Assembly (NCBI RefSeq): GCF_014529535.1
Contig: NW_023503376.1
Coordinates: 372,001-436,000, forward strand
Origin: Bradysia coprophila
Lineage: Eukaryota > Arthropoda > Insecta > Diptera > Sciaridae
Direction: 5' to 3'
Length of the DNA: 64,000 nt
Below are positions 56,901 through 64,000 of the stretch, piece by piece. Below the pieces are notes generated by a model. It was given only the letters and a program-made list of their open reading frames with translations. It made no database searches and was not told the DNA's origin. The position numbers were made by a program, and so were the translations under genes. The number at the start of each line of letters is the position of its first letter. The first letter of the stretch is position 1.

Positions 56901-56971
56901 AGAAAGACCATCGTGTCAACAAACAACGATGTGATCTCTTCGTACACACTACCATACATCGTTTCACTCAT
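35802..56971 (-). CDS. Short-chain dehydrogenase/reductase, 17-beta-HSD11/RDH-like (5 exons)
   Basis: Exons 56971-56828, 48852-48735, 36662-36427, 36336-35975 and 35904-35802; donors GTAAGT, GTATGT, GTAAGG, GTGAGT; phases 0, 1, 0, 2. The product is 320 residues. Residues 18-40 form an N-terminal hydrophobic anchor, then LPNRYRKLKDVTGHVVLITG, the usual entry into the Rossmann fold of the SDR16C/17-beta-HSD11 group. TGGGGGVG (58-65) binds cofactor; Asp83 at the end of beta-2 suggests NAD(H). NNAG is at 135-138, and catalytic Asn160, Ser188, Tyr201 and Lys205 (YSGTK) are all present, so the enzyme should be active. The C-tail has MKGPTSMRMFKGRGR. Likely an ER or lipid-droplet oxidoreductase of retinoids, steroids or other lipids; substrate unknown. 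Introns 1 and 2 (8.0 and 12.1 kb) hold most of the transposons of the second half of the window. Confidence 0.9.
35975..36336 (-). CDS. SDR gene exon 4
   Basis: Acceptor TTTTTAG; encodes TVKAFLPEMM through the catalytic GSVAG, YSGTK and CPYYINTGMF to LPLK, ending at a GTGAGT donor. Confidence 0.9.
36427..36662 (-). CDS. SDR gene exon 3
   Basis: Acceptor CTTGCAG; encodes IKTTVDLLARHNLECKSYVV, then NNAG and VNILSHYW, ending at GTAAGG. Confidence 0.9.
36720..37300. other. SDR intron 2, 3'-proximal part
   Basis: No coding exon is visible. Contains GGACCGGTGTAGC and CTAAACCGGCCCTGG, short self-complementary patches of uncertain origin. Confidence 0.4.
37318..37775. repeat. Interspersed repeat F, copy 1
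   Basis: Matches 41543-42000 in inverted orientation over about 460 bp (ACCTTTCTAATGACACCC, GAAATTTTTGTAAGAAAAT, TTTGATCACCTTTCACCAGC). Two internal half-repeats each carry CACACGACC. No protein. Confidence 0.7.
37882..38414 (+). mobile_element. Full-length tRNA-derived SINE with 13-bp duplication
   Basis: The head carries Pol III boxes A (TAGCTCAATCGG, 37893-37904) and B (GGTTCGACTCC, 37937-37947) of a tRNA-Met-like (CAT) sequence with no matched acceptor stem. A body of about 420 bp and a TCCAA-repeat tail follow. AAAATACATGTTA flanks it exactly on both sides (37869-37881, 38415-38427). It depends on LINE machinery for mobility and lies sense-opposite in SDR intron 2. Confidence 0.9.
38838..40232. 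repeat. Large foldback element, about 645-bp arms
   Basis: Arms 38838-39482 and 39582-40232 are inverted repeats about 95% alike around a 100-bp loop. The outermost part begins CGGTGGGGCTGAACGAAC. A 65-codon frame occurs in both arms but begins only at TTG and is explained by the duplication. Confidence 0.85.
40240..41540. other. SDR intron 2, no further feature
   Basis: AT-rich non-coding sequence. Nothing recognised on either strand. Confidence 0.5.
41543..42000. repeat. Interspersed repeat F, copy 2
   Basis: Inverted copy of 37318-37775, abutting the copia-type LTR that begins at 42007. A short fragment of the same family is at 42652-42690. Confidence 0.7.
42007..42204 (+). mobile_element. 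Copia-type LTR
   Basis: 198 bp bounded by TGTTGGA and TCCAACA. It contains TATAAATA (about 42104) and AATAAA (about 42127) in promoter and polyadenylation order. It is directly followed by a primer-binding site, so this is a 5' LTR. No second LTR is visible within the window on this element. Confidence 0.85.
42205..42218 (+). other. Primer-binding site GGTTATGGGCCCAG
   Basis: Complementary to the anticodon-arm part of initiator tRNA-Met, the primer used by copia-type elements (priming from a half tRNA). Confidence 0.85.
42219..42640 (+). mobile_element. Truncated internal region after the copia-type LTR
   Basis: Sequence richer in G than its surroundings with no gag-pol frame. It ends near GAAACATTAAGTGGATCC, possibly a remnant of a polypurine tract. 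It may be a miniature (TRIM-like) or 3'-deleted copy. Confidence 0.4.
42700..43720. other. SDR intron 2, no gene seen
   Basis: Non-coding. Contains one GACTTGCGTCATGCCCGC module at 43050-43090 and a long A-run near 43465. Confidence 0.5.
43999..45181 (+). mobile_element. DINE-1/pearl-like element, subfamily 1b
   Basis: Left end AAGGCATCAGAACAGTCGG, TTGCGCATAGCGCAA hairpin (44201-44215), three diverged monomers containing CACTTAGGGCCGAGTAGCG, a pure GACG array (44976-45050) and the terminal AGTACTTCGTACGGGGCT hairpin. Its 3' end touches the T-run after the tRNA-like sequence at 45189-45260. Confidence 0.75.
44976..45050. repeat. (GACG)n microsatellite
   Basis: About 18 GACG tetramers with one GATG variant, inside the preceding element. 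Confidence 0.9.
45189..45260 (-). other. tRNA-like sequence, degenerate anticodon arm
   Basis: On the minus strand a 7-bp acceptor stem (GACTCGG with TCGGGTC, two wobble pairs), TGGTGTAATGGTTAGC A box and GAGTTCGAATCTC T arm are intact, but the anticodon stem pairs only through G-T wobbles with a 6-nt loop. It is more likely a tRNA pseudogene or SINE head than a working tRNA. Confidence 0.5.
45349..45366. repeat. (GT)n microsatellite
   Basis: Nine GT units within a duplicated segment; the paralogue at 47915 has only GTGTATGTGTG. Confidence 0.7.
45395..45553. repeat. Duplicated segment, copy A (occupied site)
   Basis: About 85% similar to 47945-48105 (TTTAGAACGAAAAA, CAAATTTTGACTAAA, GGACAAATATCTGC). 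The element 45554-47588 interrupts it, and the match resumes at 47589. Confidence 0.7.
45554..47588 (+). mobile_element. DINE-1/pearl-like element with ten monomers
   Basis: About 2.03 kb. Start CGAGCCATCAGAACAGTCGG; AGCCCCGTAC repeats at 45593 and 45744; TTGCGCATAGCGCAA hairpin (45713-45727); a tandem array 45811-47098; a GACGGACA array (47403-47453); terminal hairpin AGCCCC...GTACTTCGTAC...GGGGCT, then CTAAAAA. An empty paralogous site at 48105-48120 confirms the ends to within a few bases. No coding capacity. Confidence 0.8.
45811..47098. repeat. Tandem array of 136-146-bp monomers
   Basis: Repeat starts (ACATAGGGCC) at 45811, 45947, 46091, 46236, 46381, 46518, 46663, 46807, 46952 and 47098. 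Short monomers at 45811 and 46381, lacking part of CAAATGAAACA, give a period of about 570 bp, a four-monomer higher-order unit. Confidence 0.85.
47700..47800 (-). other. tRNA-like SINE head, unit 2
   Basis: Minus strand reads GAGTCTCAATGGCCGAATCGG, then CTAGAGCG, and GTGAGTTCTCTTCCC as decayed B box. Matches 48240-48325. Confidence 0.45.
47945..48105. repeat. Duplicated segment, copy B (empty site)
   Basis: Uninterrupted paralogue of 45395-45553 plus 47589-47620; the join around 48105-48120 marks the pre-insertion site of the ten-monomer element. Confidence 0.7.
48240..48325 (-). other. tRNA-like SINE head, unit 3
   Basis: GAGTCTCGGTGGCCGAATCGG with CTAGAGCGCG and GTGAGTTCTATCCTC; a tRNA-Leu/Ser-like head beginning the next tandem unit. 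Confidence 0.45.
48472..48608. repeat. Palindrome with TTCGCTTCGCTC apex
   Basis: Arms of about 60 bp (TATGTACATATTGTATA perfect; TATTGCTATGTGAGA outer) around CGCGTTCGCTTCGCTCAC. Belongs to the GCGAAGC-apex set. Confidence 0.85.
48735..48852 (-). CDS. SDR gene exon 2
   Basis: Acceptor ATCCACAG; encodes DVTGHVVLITGGGGGVGANL to VVIWDINKD, ending in phase 1 at a GTATGT donor. Confidence 0.9.
48900..50085. other. SDR intron 1, no gene seen
   Basis: AT-rich. A weak inverted repeat (CATAATGCATATCATAATAA against TTATTATGAGTCATTATG) lies at 49168-49253. Confidence 0.5.
50091..51325. repeat. 1.24-kb TIR element with ATTTGTCACAAAT core
   Basis: Arms of about 315 bp (50091-50405 and 51003-51325, outer TACTGTTTGTTCAAAAATGA) are inverted repeats. 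The middle (50500-50870) is a tandem of TATTTGTCACAAATAATTT-type units that are themselves palindromic. TA-bounded. Confidence 0.8.
51330..52850. other. SDR intron 1, minor repeats only
   Basis: Contains a direct 22-bp repeat CATAGTTGGCTGTCACAC at 51841-51885, doubled AAAGTTTACAGCC, and CCTAAAAT-type low complexity at 52150-52440. No exon seen. Confidence 0.5.
52861..53373. repeat. Inverted arms around a nested 201-bp element
   Basis: 52861-52920 and 53310-53373 are inverted (GGCTGTATATAA, GACGTGTACGTATACGAG, GCTTGCGCGA). Between them lies the first copy of the 201-bp repeat. Confidence 0.7.
53069..53269. repeat. 201-bp repeat, copy 1
   Basis: About 97% identical to 53846-54046. Starts with a palindrome TTTTGACGTGTAGG...CCTACACGTCAAAA whose apex is GCCGAAGGC (53118-53126), then a second hairpin ending AGATAAAAT. 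Confidence 0.85.
53846..54046. repeat. 201-bp repeat, copy 2
   Basis: Direct copy of 53069-53269, 777 bp downstream, with few substitutions, indicating recent activity or duplication. Confidence 0.85.
54056..54166. repeat. Palindrome with CTCGGCTTCGCCTCGG apex
   Basis: Imperfect arms (GATAAAAAGATGCAAAGT, TTTCGTGTG) around CGGCTTCGCCTCGG at 54105-54119. Confidence 0.7.
54290..54847 (+). pseudogene. Decayed, possibly Gag-like coding sequence
   Basis: Base composition is closer to coding than the surroundings. Near 54675-54710 one frame reads KAFNCSHCGSTS, a CxxC half of a retroelement zinc knuckle, followed by a basic stretch (SIAKQKKQQIEKA) with stops between. Identification is weak; the CGATA element follows directly. 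Confidence 0.3.
54848..56274. repeat. TIR element built from CGATANTATCG palindromes
   Basis: Ends match (AATATCGTCAGGAACGATA at the left, reverse complement at the right). Left arm 54855-55375 holds 16 and right arm 55800-56270 holds 19 intact copies of the 11-bp palindrome CGATANTATCG with all four central bases, plus decayed copies, spaced by short A/T runs. The 425-bp centre is unique and includes a CCGCTTCGCTCCGG apex (55559-55572). It lies in SDR intron 1 and is not coding. Confidence 0.85.
56280..56826. other. SDR intron 1, 5' part, nothing seen
   Basis: No repeat family or exon recognised. Confidence 0.5.
56828..56971 (-). CDS. SDR gene exon 1
   Basis: ATG at 56971; 48 codons including the hydrophobic anchor SLFVDTMVFLFKSIFFLLES, ending KLK at a GTAAGT donor in phase 0. 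Confidence 0.85.
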
Positions 56972-57344
56972 TGTGATGTGCGATTTTTATTTTATTTTCC
57001 AATTAACAACGTCTCATTCAAATCACTTCACAAATTATTTTCGTCGGCACACAATTTCTCTACACTGAATTTACCGTTACAGTACCGTGGCTTCGTTTGT
57101 AATTCCACAGAGCGAAATGAATTCTCTTCGATTTAACTGAACCTCACTACCGTCGAGTCTAATACCGAATGGTCGATGGTTTCTCTTCATTCAACACTAT
57201 ACGGCGACACATCAGATGGTATTAAAGAAATGGCAACATAAAACTACCTACAATCACCGTCCGCTCACGGCTCAACAATAATGAGAAAGAAATTTTCTTG
57301 CTTTCGATATAACATTTTTATGAATGGGGGATTTGGCGATTATA

Positions 57345-57379
57345 TCGTGTGGTGATGCGGTTGTATCCGATTTTATATA
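57345..57379 (-). promoter_or_regulatory. Possible TATA box for the SDR gene
   Basis: TATATAAAA on the minus strand (57379-57371) with GCATCACC about 29 nt on. It would give a leader of about 380 nt. Confidence 0.35.
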
Positions 57380-57851
57380 CCCATTAAAATGGTTAATCTT
57401 CCATCTCGAATCAGAGAGAAAGAAATTCGCTTTTTCAATGAACTGAATATCATACCTTCAGACATTGAGACGACTGATTGAAGATTTGATTTTGATTTTT
57501 GAGTGAAAAAAGGGCAGAGAAGAAATCATTTAACGATTTTTTAGTTAATTTAGTCAAATGTGCGTTTTGTCAATAAAACATCTCCGTTTGTGTAATACCT
57601 ATTCATAGGCAAAAGACATAACTTTCGAACCTTCAACAACTGTCGTTGTAACCCATTCATTATGTAAACTGGTGTATTGGTTGAGCTTAATCTCATGCGC
57701 AACTCTTCAAGATGTAATGCTTGAGTCTACATTTGTTTTGAACTCTGATGACCTGCACGGCATGTGAAACACAGCATATACGATAGAACGTTTCCACGCA
57801 GCAACGAAATTATAAATTTTTGACACTAATAGGTCAGGATCGTTGATGACA

Positions 57852-58046
57852 TAGGTTTGTTCCAAGGCCATATGAATTGTCAAATTTCATCCATATAACC
57901 ATAACCTCAATAATACCTCTGTGTAAATCGCGTAGGCGACGTTAGTCGATTTGTATGAAATATCACGTAAGCGACGTTGCTATGGATGAAATTGTCGTTG
58001 TTCGGGTTGTCAAAGTTCGTGTTTACAGTTACTTGGAACAAACCTA
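57852..58046. repeat. TAGGTTTGTTCCAA MITE, copy 2
   Basis: Begins TAGGTTTGTTCCAAGG and ends CTTGGAACAAACCTA; subterminal blocks are in the reverse order to 10238-10440. Confidence 0.85.
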
Positions 58047-58049
58047 TAA

Positions 58050-58960
58050 TAAGTGAATTTCTCAATAAAATTCTGACGATGAAGTAATAGATTTTGCGAA
58101 ATCTGTTCGAAATACTTAAATCAAAGGAAGTAACAGATTCGATAATTATTCAGCTTATATCATCTGTCATATGTTACGCGATGCGTCAAGAAAGTACGCA
58201 ACTTTGCTACACAATTTTCTTTTTACCATATTCCCCTTTTATAATGCTGAGCCACACTGGCCACATGGTGAAGTTAAATTCTCATTTTGGCGCCTTTTTT
58301 GATAAAAATTTTGTGCCTCATGCCTTTTAGCGCAATTATGCGTCTGTTATTAATAATAACAATTAATAATACCACAGTAAGTGAACAAACACCCAATAAT
58401 AATTATCAATCATGCCCGCACGTTAGTAAGTGGGCGTGACGCAAGTCCACTACCAAAAATGTTTTGACAAAATTTTTTTTGAGGACATCGGATCATATTT
58501 ACAGCAACTTTTTGACTTATCCTCCTTAACTCGAACGACCCACAAACAAGGATATCTAGGACTACATACGAGTTCAACGAGCTGTCACACGTTACTGCAG
58601 ATTCAAAATTGGCCGAGATATTGAACTTCGAAATATTGATGTTTGTATGAAAATAAGCAAAATTTCGAATTTTCAGATAATGCAAATCGCCTACGTCAGC
58701 AACTCCTAAACGTTTCTATAGATTTTCCTGAAATTTTGGTTATAGGCTAATATTGGCCCAAAAATAAGAATGGAATTTTCAAACTGGAGCTCCCCAAAGT
58801 CTCCATTCAAATGCCGTATAAAAGCCAATTTGAATGTGTGTTTGTGAGCTGTATATTTTGTTGCATGATATGGATGGTAATGTGGTGAATGGTGTGTGTT
58901 GTTTTGGGATGTATTTCTAGTTGGGAATTGTTGGGATCATTAAGAATTAACTTCCACTAG
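58050..58960. other. Intergenic with one hairpin module
   Basis: No gene. 58411-58455 carries the reversed GCACGTTAGTAAGTGGGCGTGACGCAAGTCC-type module; 58563-58585 carries GAGTTCAACGAGCTGTCACA. Confidence 0.5.
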
Positions 58961-58963
58961 GTC

Positions 58964-59110
58964 GGTACCTAAATTTTGGGATGACAGGTGATTTCTCTGG
59001 CACTACCTAACTTCCATCGGATTTTTTGATGGATTTGGGTTATTTTCGACATGAGGGAGGTGTTCCAAGGTTGGTTCCTAAATTTTGGGATGACAGATGA
59101 TTCCTCTGGG
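58964..59110. repeat. Direct repeat CTAAATTTTGGGATGACAG
   Basis: A 37-bp unit occurs at 58964-59000 and 59074-59110 with three differences. Confidence 0.7.
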
Positions 59111-59119
59111 CTATACTTA

Positions 59120-60540
59120 CATTAGCTTAGCATATCAAAAAAACGTCCTACACATGCATGGGACAGTCTACAAACAGTTGAAAAGTACTTTCTAAAAAAC
59201 GGCTCGGTGATTTTTTTTATTTTTTATGTATATTATCTACACTCAACCCATGCTAACATTTCATTAAAAAAAAATTTGAGGTTATCCGACCTTTCTATTT
59301 AAATTTGGTTCAGCCCCACCGTGACGTGCATGAAGCTAGTGGGAAGAATAATTTCATCATTCGATGCATATCTTTTAATGTGTAAACCTCTCTTACTAGT
59401 GAACTACTAACAACTTGATAGTTGACTGTCAAGTTGTTTTGTAATTTATCAAGTAGGTAGTTTTCTGCTCCCTTTACAATCACATCTTACGCCAGCAAAA
59501 TGCCTGTTATCAAATGAGAACACTTTGATTAAAAAGTGTAAGAAATTTTAATAAAAAAGTTAAATTTTTGCTGGCAACATAAGATGAATTATCTCAACTA
59601 ATTTCTGAAGATATTTTTTTAAATAAATGGAGTTAGTTGAATCAAAGAGAATATTGTAAAAATTTTACGAGTGTGAAGTTTGCGGCCAGAGCGAAGCGAG
59701 GGCCTTAATTCACACGAGTCGTGACATTTTATTCACGATTGAAGGTTTTGTGAATGGGAAATCGAGGAATTATTTTTTCTCGGTATACCAATAAATTTCT
59801 CCTTTTACAAATATTTTAAGTCCCTTTACCATTATCGAGTCGAAATTGGTACCAATTTACCGAAAATATTGGTAAACTGAGTTATTTTCAACGTTGAACC
59901 AAAAACTAATAAAGTTCATTTATTACCATGTCACCATGTGAAGGTATATTAAGTACCGGGGGACTTCCTATTTTTACGCAAAAGTGTAAGAGAAGAACAT
60001 CTATCGCACTTTTTTATTTTGTGAAAAAGTCCGCGTTCCACATTCGCAAAACAAACATCGCATCTACTCTGATGTAACAAAAAGGCAATCAAACAGAATA
60101 ATAAGCAGCTCATACGAGTGGGAAGTTTAATCTACACGAGTCATATTTTATTTATGATTTGAGGTTGATTGAAAATCTTGAAAATTGAAAACTTATAAGA
60201 AAATTAAGAGTTCAAAAAGTGGTCAAAAATCATTCCACCTTACGCAGCGTAAGTTACGCTCGATGGTTTCCAAGAATTTTTTTTTTTTGGCAAATTTTAC
60301 TGTCATTTGTGTGGAGTCATTAATATAGTAAATATATTATGTATTAAATGTGACAAGTTTCTATGAATACGTCAAAAATACATTAAGAAAAAGTGTCAGT
60401 CAAGGGACCTGACCCGCCCAAAAGGTGGGACATAGTTTACGTTTAAAACAAACTAGGGGCCTCACATTGTCCTAGAATGGCAATAACCTCCTAAGGTAAT
60501 TATGATTAAATACACTTTTCGTGATTATTAGCCTGTATTA
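59120..60540. other. Intergenic with a GCGAAGC-apex palindrome
   Basis: 59666-59720 is a palindrome (ACGAGTGTGAA...TTCACACGAGT, GGCC stem, GCGAAGC apex). Otherwise nothing seen. Confidence 0.55.
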
Positions 60541-60544
60541 GCCT

Positions 60545-60822
60545 GTTACAGACGGCTGTCATCTGTTATCGACAACGACAGTGATAACAAACGACAACCT
60601 CTGACTATAAAGGTCTTATATAGCGAAAAGTTTGAAACAAATCAAGTAAAAGATTTCTGAAAATCAATCTCTGTAAATCTTCCATCAAATGAAGTAATAG
60701 ATCAGATAGTAAAATTGTTTATAAGCTGCTTGCCGTCTGTGACAGGTTAGTTCACACTACTATCCTACTATCTGGAGCTCATCGATTATTCTTGTTGTCG
60801 TTGTTGACAGCAGATGACTAGC
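60545..60822. repeat. Diverged TIR element
   Basis: GTCATCTGTTATCGACAACGAC near the left and GTCGTTGTTGACAGCAGATGAC near the right are inverted. An interior AATGAAGTAATAGATCAG motif recurs at about 35408, 38455 and 58079. Confidence 0.5.
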
Positions 60823-61376
60823 CATTTCCGTGTGGTGTTAAAGATGTTAGTCTTCTGTTCCCAATTTTCGAACAAAATGTACCTTTGCGGCTTATCGTCT
60901 GCAGACAAAGCAAAGTGAAGGTTCTCTCACTTACGAAAAATTCAATATGATCCAATAAAATACGAGTCATGAACACCATCGATCAATCCGACACTTAATG
61001 ATGATCGAAACAAAAAAGCAAATACACTTAGATCATTGCATCGTAAATATTTGCGAGACATTGTTGGAGATGGACGCGCTTTCGTAATTATTTTTATGTA
61101 TTTGTCAAAGCACACACAATAATTCTTTCGTTTTAATGAGTTATTTGGTTCGTATGTTCACATATTTCTGACGACATTACGAAATCTTCAATCTATCAAT
61201 ATTTTACCAAGCATAAATATTACATTCGTATTATGAGGTAGGTCAATACATGCTACGGTCACATGCATATAAAGAGTAGAAATGTGTAAGAAATATTGTT
61301 TAACGATGAAGCTTTCCATACCGTGGGTATGAATTCAGTCAGATTGAAAATTTCGGTGGCAGAGTAAAGCTCAAAA

Positions 61377-61480
61377 CACACGAGACATCGAAAACGTGTT
61401 TCGACCAAAATTTTCTTTGTTCTTTGATGCTTAACGAAACTATAACGAAGAGAATTTTGATCGAAACACGTTTTGAGCTT
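61377..61480. repeat. AACGTGTTTCGA hairpin MITE, copy 1
   Basis: AGCTCAAAACACACGAGAC...AAACACGTTTTGAGCT; the loop contains TTCTTTGATGC. Confidence 0.75.
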
Positions 61481-61806
61481 AAAATTGATCTCCAGTGAGC
61501 AGACCGAGCAGACGCTTCTTCAAATTGATAATTATCAATTGCCCAAATCTGTCTGAAACTTTTTCCTCAAAATAAATTTTATTTCCTTTTGCTTTGCTGT
61601 TATGACACCTCGAATTAGTGTTATTATTAGGTGTGTACATCTTGCCAAATCAGTTTTTTTTTCCTCATTTTCGTAAATAGTTGTACGTACAACTTAGCAA
61701 ACATGAATTGCATACCTACTTTCTTACCGTTTTGCACGACGTAATCATTTTCTTAGACGGTTCGCATATGTTATGGACGCAATGCATACTCTATCCGAAT
61801 GCATAA

Positions 61807-61892
61807 TGCTCAAAGCACACGAGGCATAGAAAACGTGTTTCGACCAAATTTTGATCGAAACACGTTCTCGATGCCTAGTGTGTTTTGAGCTT
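61807..61892. repeat. AACGTGTTTCGA hairpin MITE, copy 2
   Basis: Almost pure 86-bp hairpin; the same ends as 61377-61480 but with the loop lost. Confidence 0.8.
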
Positions 61893-61945
61893 AATTTTAT
61901 CAAAAGTATCCCATCAGCCCGTCAATAGGGGTTAATGGTTAAGAT

Positions 61946-62090
61946 CAACGCACTTCAAGCAAAAGTGATCATAGTCGACAGCTGCCATACCATTTGTATG
62001 AAATTGTTTTTAGAGTGTTTTTCAGTTGTGTGACACACTGTCAAGCTTTATTACCCTATTTAGAATACCACTCATGCTTGAAGTGCGTTG
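61946..62090. repeat. CAACGCACTTCAAGC MITE, copy 2, 7-bp duplication
   Basis: Flanked by TTAAGAT on both sides (61939-61945, 62091-62097). Opposite orientation to 31526-31687. Confidence 0.85.
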
Positions 62091-62230
62091 TTAAGATCAG
62101 CTTTATTAGTATGTCTTCCCTTCTCAAAATGACAGATAAAAACGAAAAAATCTCCCCCTGAATGTATGATCGTTTTCGTGTACAGTTAACAAATATTTGA
62201 AGTTTTATTTTCTTTTTTATTGTCTACAAT

Positions 62231-62655
62231 CCACGCCATTAGTCGTATAAACTTATGCGTCAGAGAGAGCTTTTTTCTCCTTTGTTACGATCTGTCAGTT
62301 TTTCTATTTTGCGATTTAGTATGGAAATGAAAACTTAAATCGAGATATCTTTGCTGTTTTAAGTGGTTTTTCACATTTTTTTGGACCAAAATGTTTTAAA
62401 ATGTGTTTGGAACCGATTGGCATTAACAGATTGTCTGAAAATATTTTTTTTCTATTTTATTATTTTGTTAATGCTAATCGATTCCAAGAACATTTTAAAA
62501 CATTTTGGTCCAAAAAATATAAAAACCACTTAAAACAGCAAAGATATCTCAATTTTAGTTTTCATTTCCATACTAAATCGCAAAATAGAAAAACTGACAG
62601 ATCGTAACAAAGGAGAAAAAAGCTCTCTCTGACGTATAAATTTATACGACTAATG
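62231..62655. repeat. Foldback MITE, copy 2
   Basis: Same arms as 2756-3216 with the loop in opposite orientation; the outer right end after CGACTAATG is lost. Confidence 0.85.
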
Positions 62656-62684
62656 CTCTCGACTTAAAGCTACTTGGTAGTGCA

Positions 62685-62890
62685 CAGGGCCTATTTTACG
62701 GAAACATGTTTCTCAAGTTTTTGAAAGTTTCCAAAATGTTTCTTCAAGTTTCTTAAAGTTTCTTAAGGAAACTTTTCTAGAAACTTTTCTAGAAACTTAA
62801 GGAAACTTTAAGAAACTTTAGAAAACTTTTCAGAAACATTTTGGAAACTTTCAAAAACTTGAGAAACATGTTTCCGTAAAATAGGCCCTG
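62685..62890. repeat. hAT-like MITE with 8-bp duplication
   Basis: Near-perfect 206-bp palindrome starting CAGGGCCTATTTTACGG. GTAGTGCA flanks both sides (62677-62684, 62891-62898). CAGGG ends and 8-bp duplications are typical of hAT elements. Confidence 0.9.
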
Positions 62891-62899
62891 GTAGTGCAT

Positions 62900-64000
62900 G
62901 TCCTTTGAGAGTATCAATTCCCAAATTCATTTAAAAATTTCAAACCACTCACCCACAATCAACATTTTATTAAACGCGCCACGTGCATACAATATATGCT
63001 TACTAATGGTCGATTAAAATGAAAATAAATGAGTACCTCTACCTACGACTTCTTGTTACCGAGTCGGTAACCGATTATATGCTAATTGAAATTTGTATTG
63101 TTTTGCTATGTTGTAAATAAATAAAGACTTGGAAATGATTGCGGTAGTCGATGCGCCACATGTTCACATTTATTATCTAATATTATGAATACTCGATAAA
63201 ATCTGAACAAAAAAATTATTTATTCCGAACATTGAGCCGATTTTCTTTGTGAATACGAAATTTTAATTCTTTAATCTCTTCGGTTGTGTATTAGCCGTTT
63301 GTTATGGCATAATGTTTGCAACTGCATGTACGGTGCACAGGTCACAAAACACATCAGATTTCCTGATGGTACATTAAGGTTACGTGTAAAGCCAACTCCG
63401 AAAACCTAATGTGCAGGTAAATTTGTCTCAATGTACAAAATGCAGAAACATGTTTATTCTCGACATTTGGTTTCAGTTTCATTTGAAAATCAACTTTCGT
63501 TTGTATAAAAACAAGGAAGGAGAACGTGTTAGCAACCACATACGTATCTCATAACACATCTACCGTACTAACATTGGATTTTCAATTTTTGGGCTCACGA
63601 TTACATAGAAATTTCCTTCCGGTAAATAGACAACAAAATGTGGATCATTGTCTTGATTGATTATAATCAACGAAACATAATAACGAATTCAACGTACCAG
63701 TGACGCTTATGAAATAAACCTCGTACAAGCTGCACTTTCAATTTCCAATAATTTAGAAGTATGCAAACTTCTTGAATGCCTACATTATGTGTTGCAATAC
63801 ACTGTATCGTTTACCAGCAATAAATGCTACCATATGCTAAGAAACCATGTAAAAATACATCGAATTCGAGTTGTGTAACGTAGATAAATAACAGTATCTA
63901 CCACAACAATGTTTACAATAAATCGTGGAAAATGTTAATAAAAAATTCAAATAAAACTGCATGCGCAATGCGCATACACAAGAGAATTGCATTGTTTATT
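62900..64000. other. Intergenic, no gene seen
   Basis: AT-rich. No exon, tRNA or repeat family recognised, apart from ATGCGCAATGCGCAT near 63961. Confidence 0.5.

Overview
The window is animal nuclear DNA, most likely from an insect and probably a dipteran (fungus-gnat or midge type). The grounds are short GT-AG introns of 55-90 bp, TATA plus TCAGT initiator core promoters, insect-type gene families (peritrophin-type chitin-binding protein, astacin, divergent ionotropic receptor, insect four-transmembrane protein, 17-beta-HSD/RDH-like SDR), and very many small inverted-repeat transposons. The species assignment is inference. There is no rRNA, no CRISPR and no bacterial operon structure.

Genes. 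I reconstruct eight protein-coding genes or clear coding remnants. (1) 1959-2301 (-): a 94-aa secreted Pro/Val/Asp repeat peptide in two exons. (2) 4666-5229 (-): a 187-aa four-TM protein. (3) 7923-8603 (+): a CBM14 domain, a serine tract and a C-terminal membrane anchor. (4) 12902-14000 (+): a three-exon astacin metalloprotease. (5) 21498-23312 (-): an intronless divergent ionotropic receptor. (6) 25960-27425 (+): a dead non-LTR retrotransposon RNase H domain split by a later insertion. (7) 27491-30572 (-): a four-exon 160-aa secreted helical protein of unknown family. (8) 35802-56971 (-): a five-exon short-chain dehydrogenase over 21 kb, with two introns of 8 kb and 12 kb. Exon joins were made by eye from splice sites and frame. 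Several open frames that begin at TTG were trimmed to the first ATG.

Repeats. Most of the rest is transposon-derived. The main class is a DINE-1/pearl-like (Helentron-associated) family with GTAC-GAA-GTAC terminal hairpins, GACGGACA or GACG microsatellites and internal tandem monomers: 10996-11802, 19909-21136, 23941-25168, 26267-27047, 43999-45181 and 45554-47588. Two 1.2-kb copies lie in inverted orientation on either side of the ionotropic receptor gene. There are also at least ten TIR/MITE families, several with exact target-site duplications, a full-length tRNA-derived SINE with a 13-bp duplication, a copia-type LTR with its initiator-tRNA-Met primer site, foldback elements, and an 18-bp satellite.

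Most unusual. The element at 54848-56274, in intron 1 of the SDR gene, has inverted arms built from at least 35 copies of the palindrome CGATANTATCG. Separately, many unrelated palindromes here carry the same C-GAA-G triloop (for example GCGAAGC) at the apex. The genes show no sign of acting together as one pathway; they look like unlinked single genes embedded in repeats.
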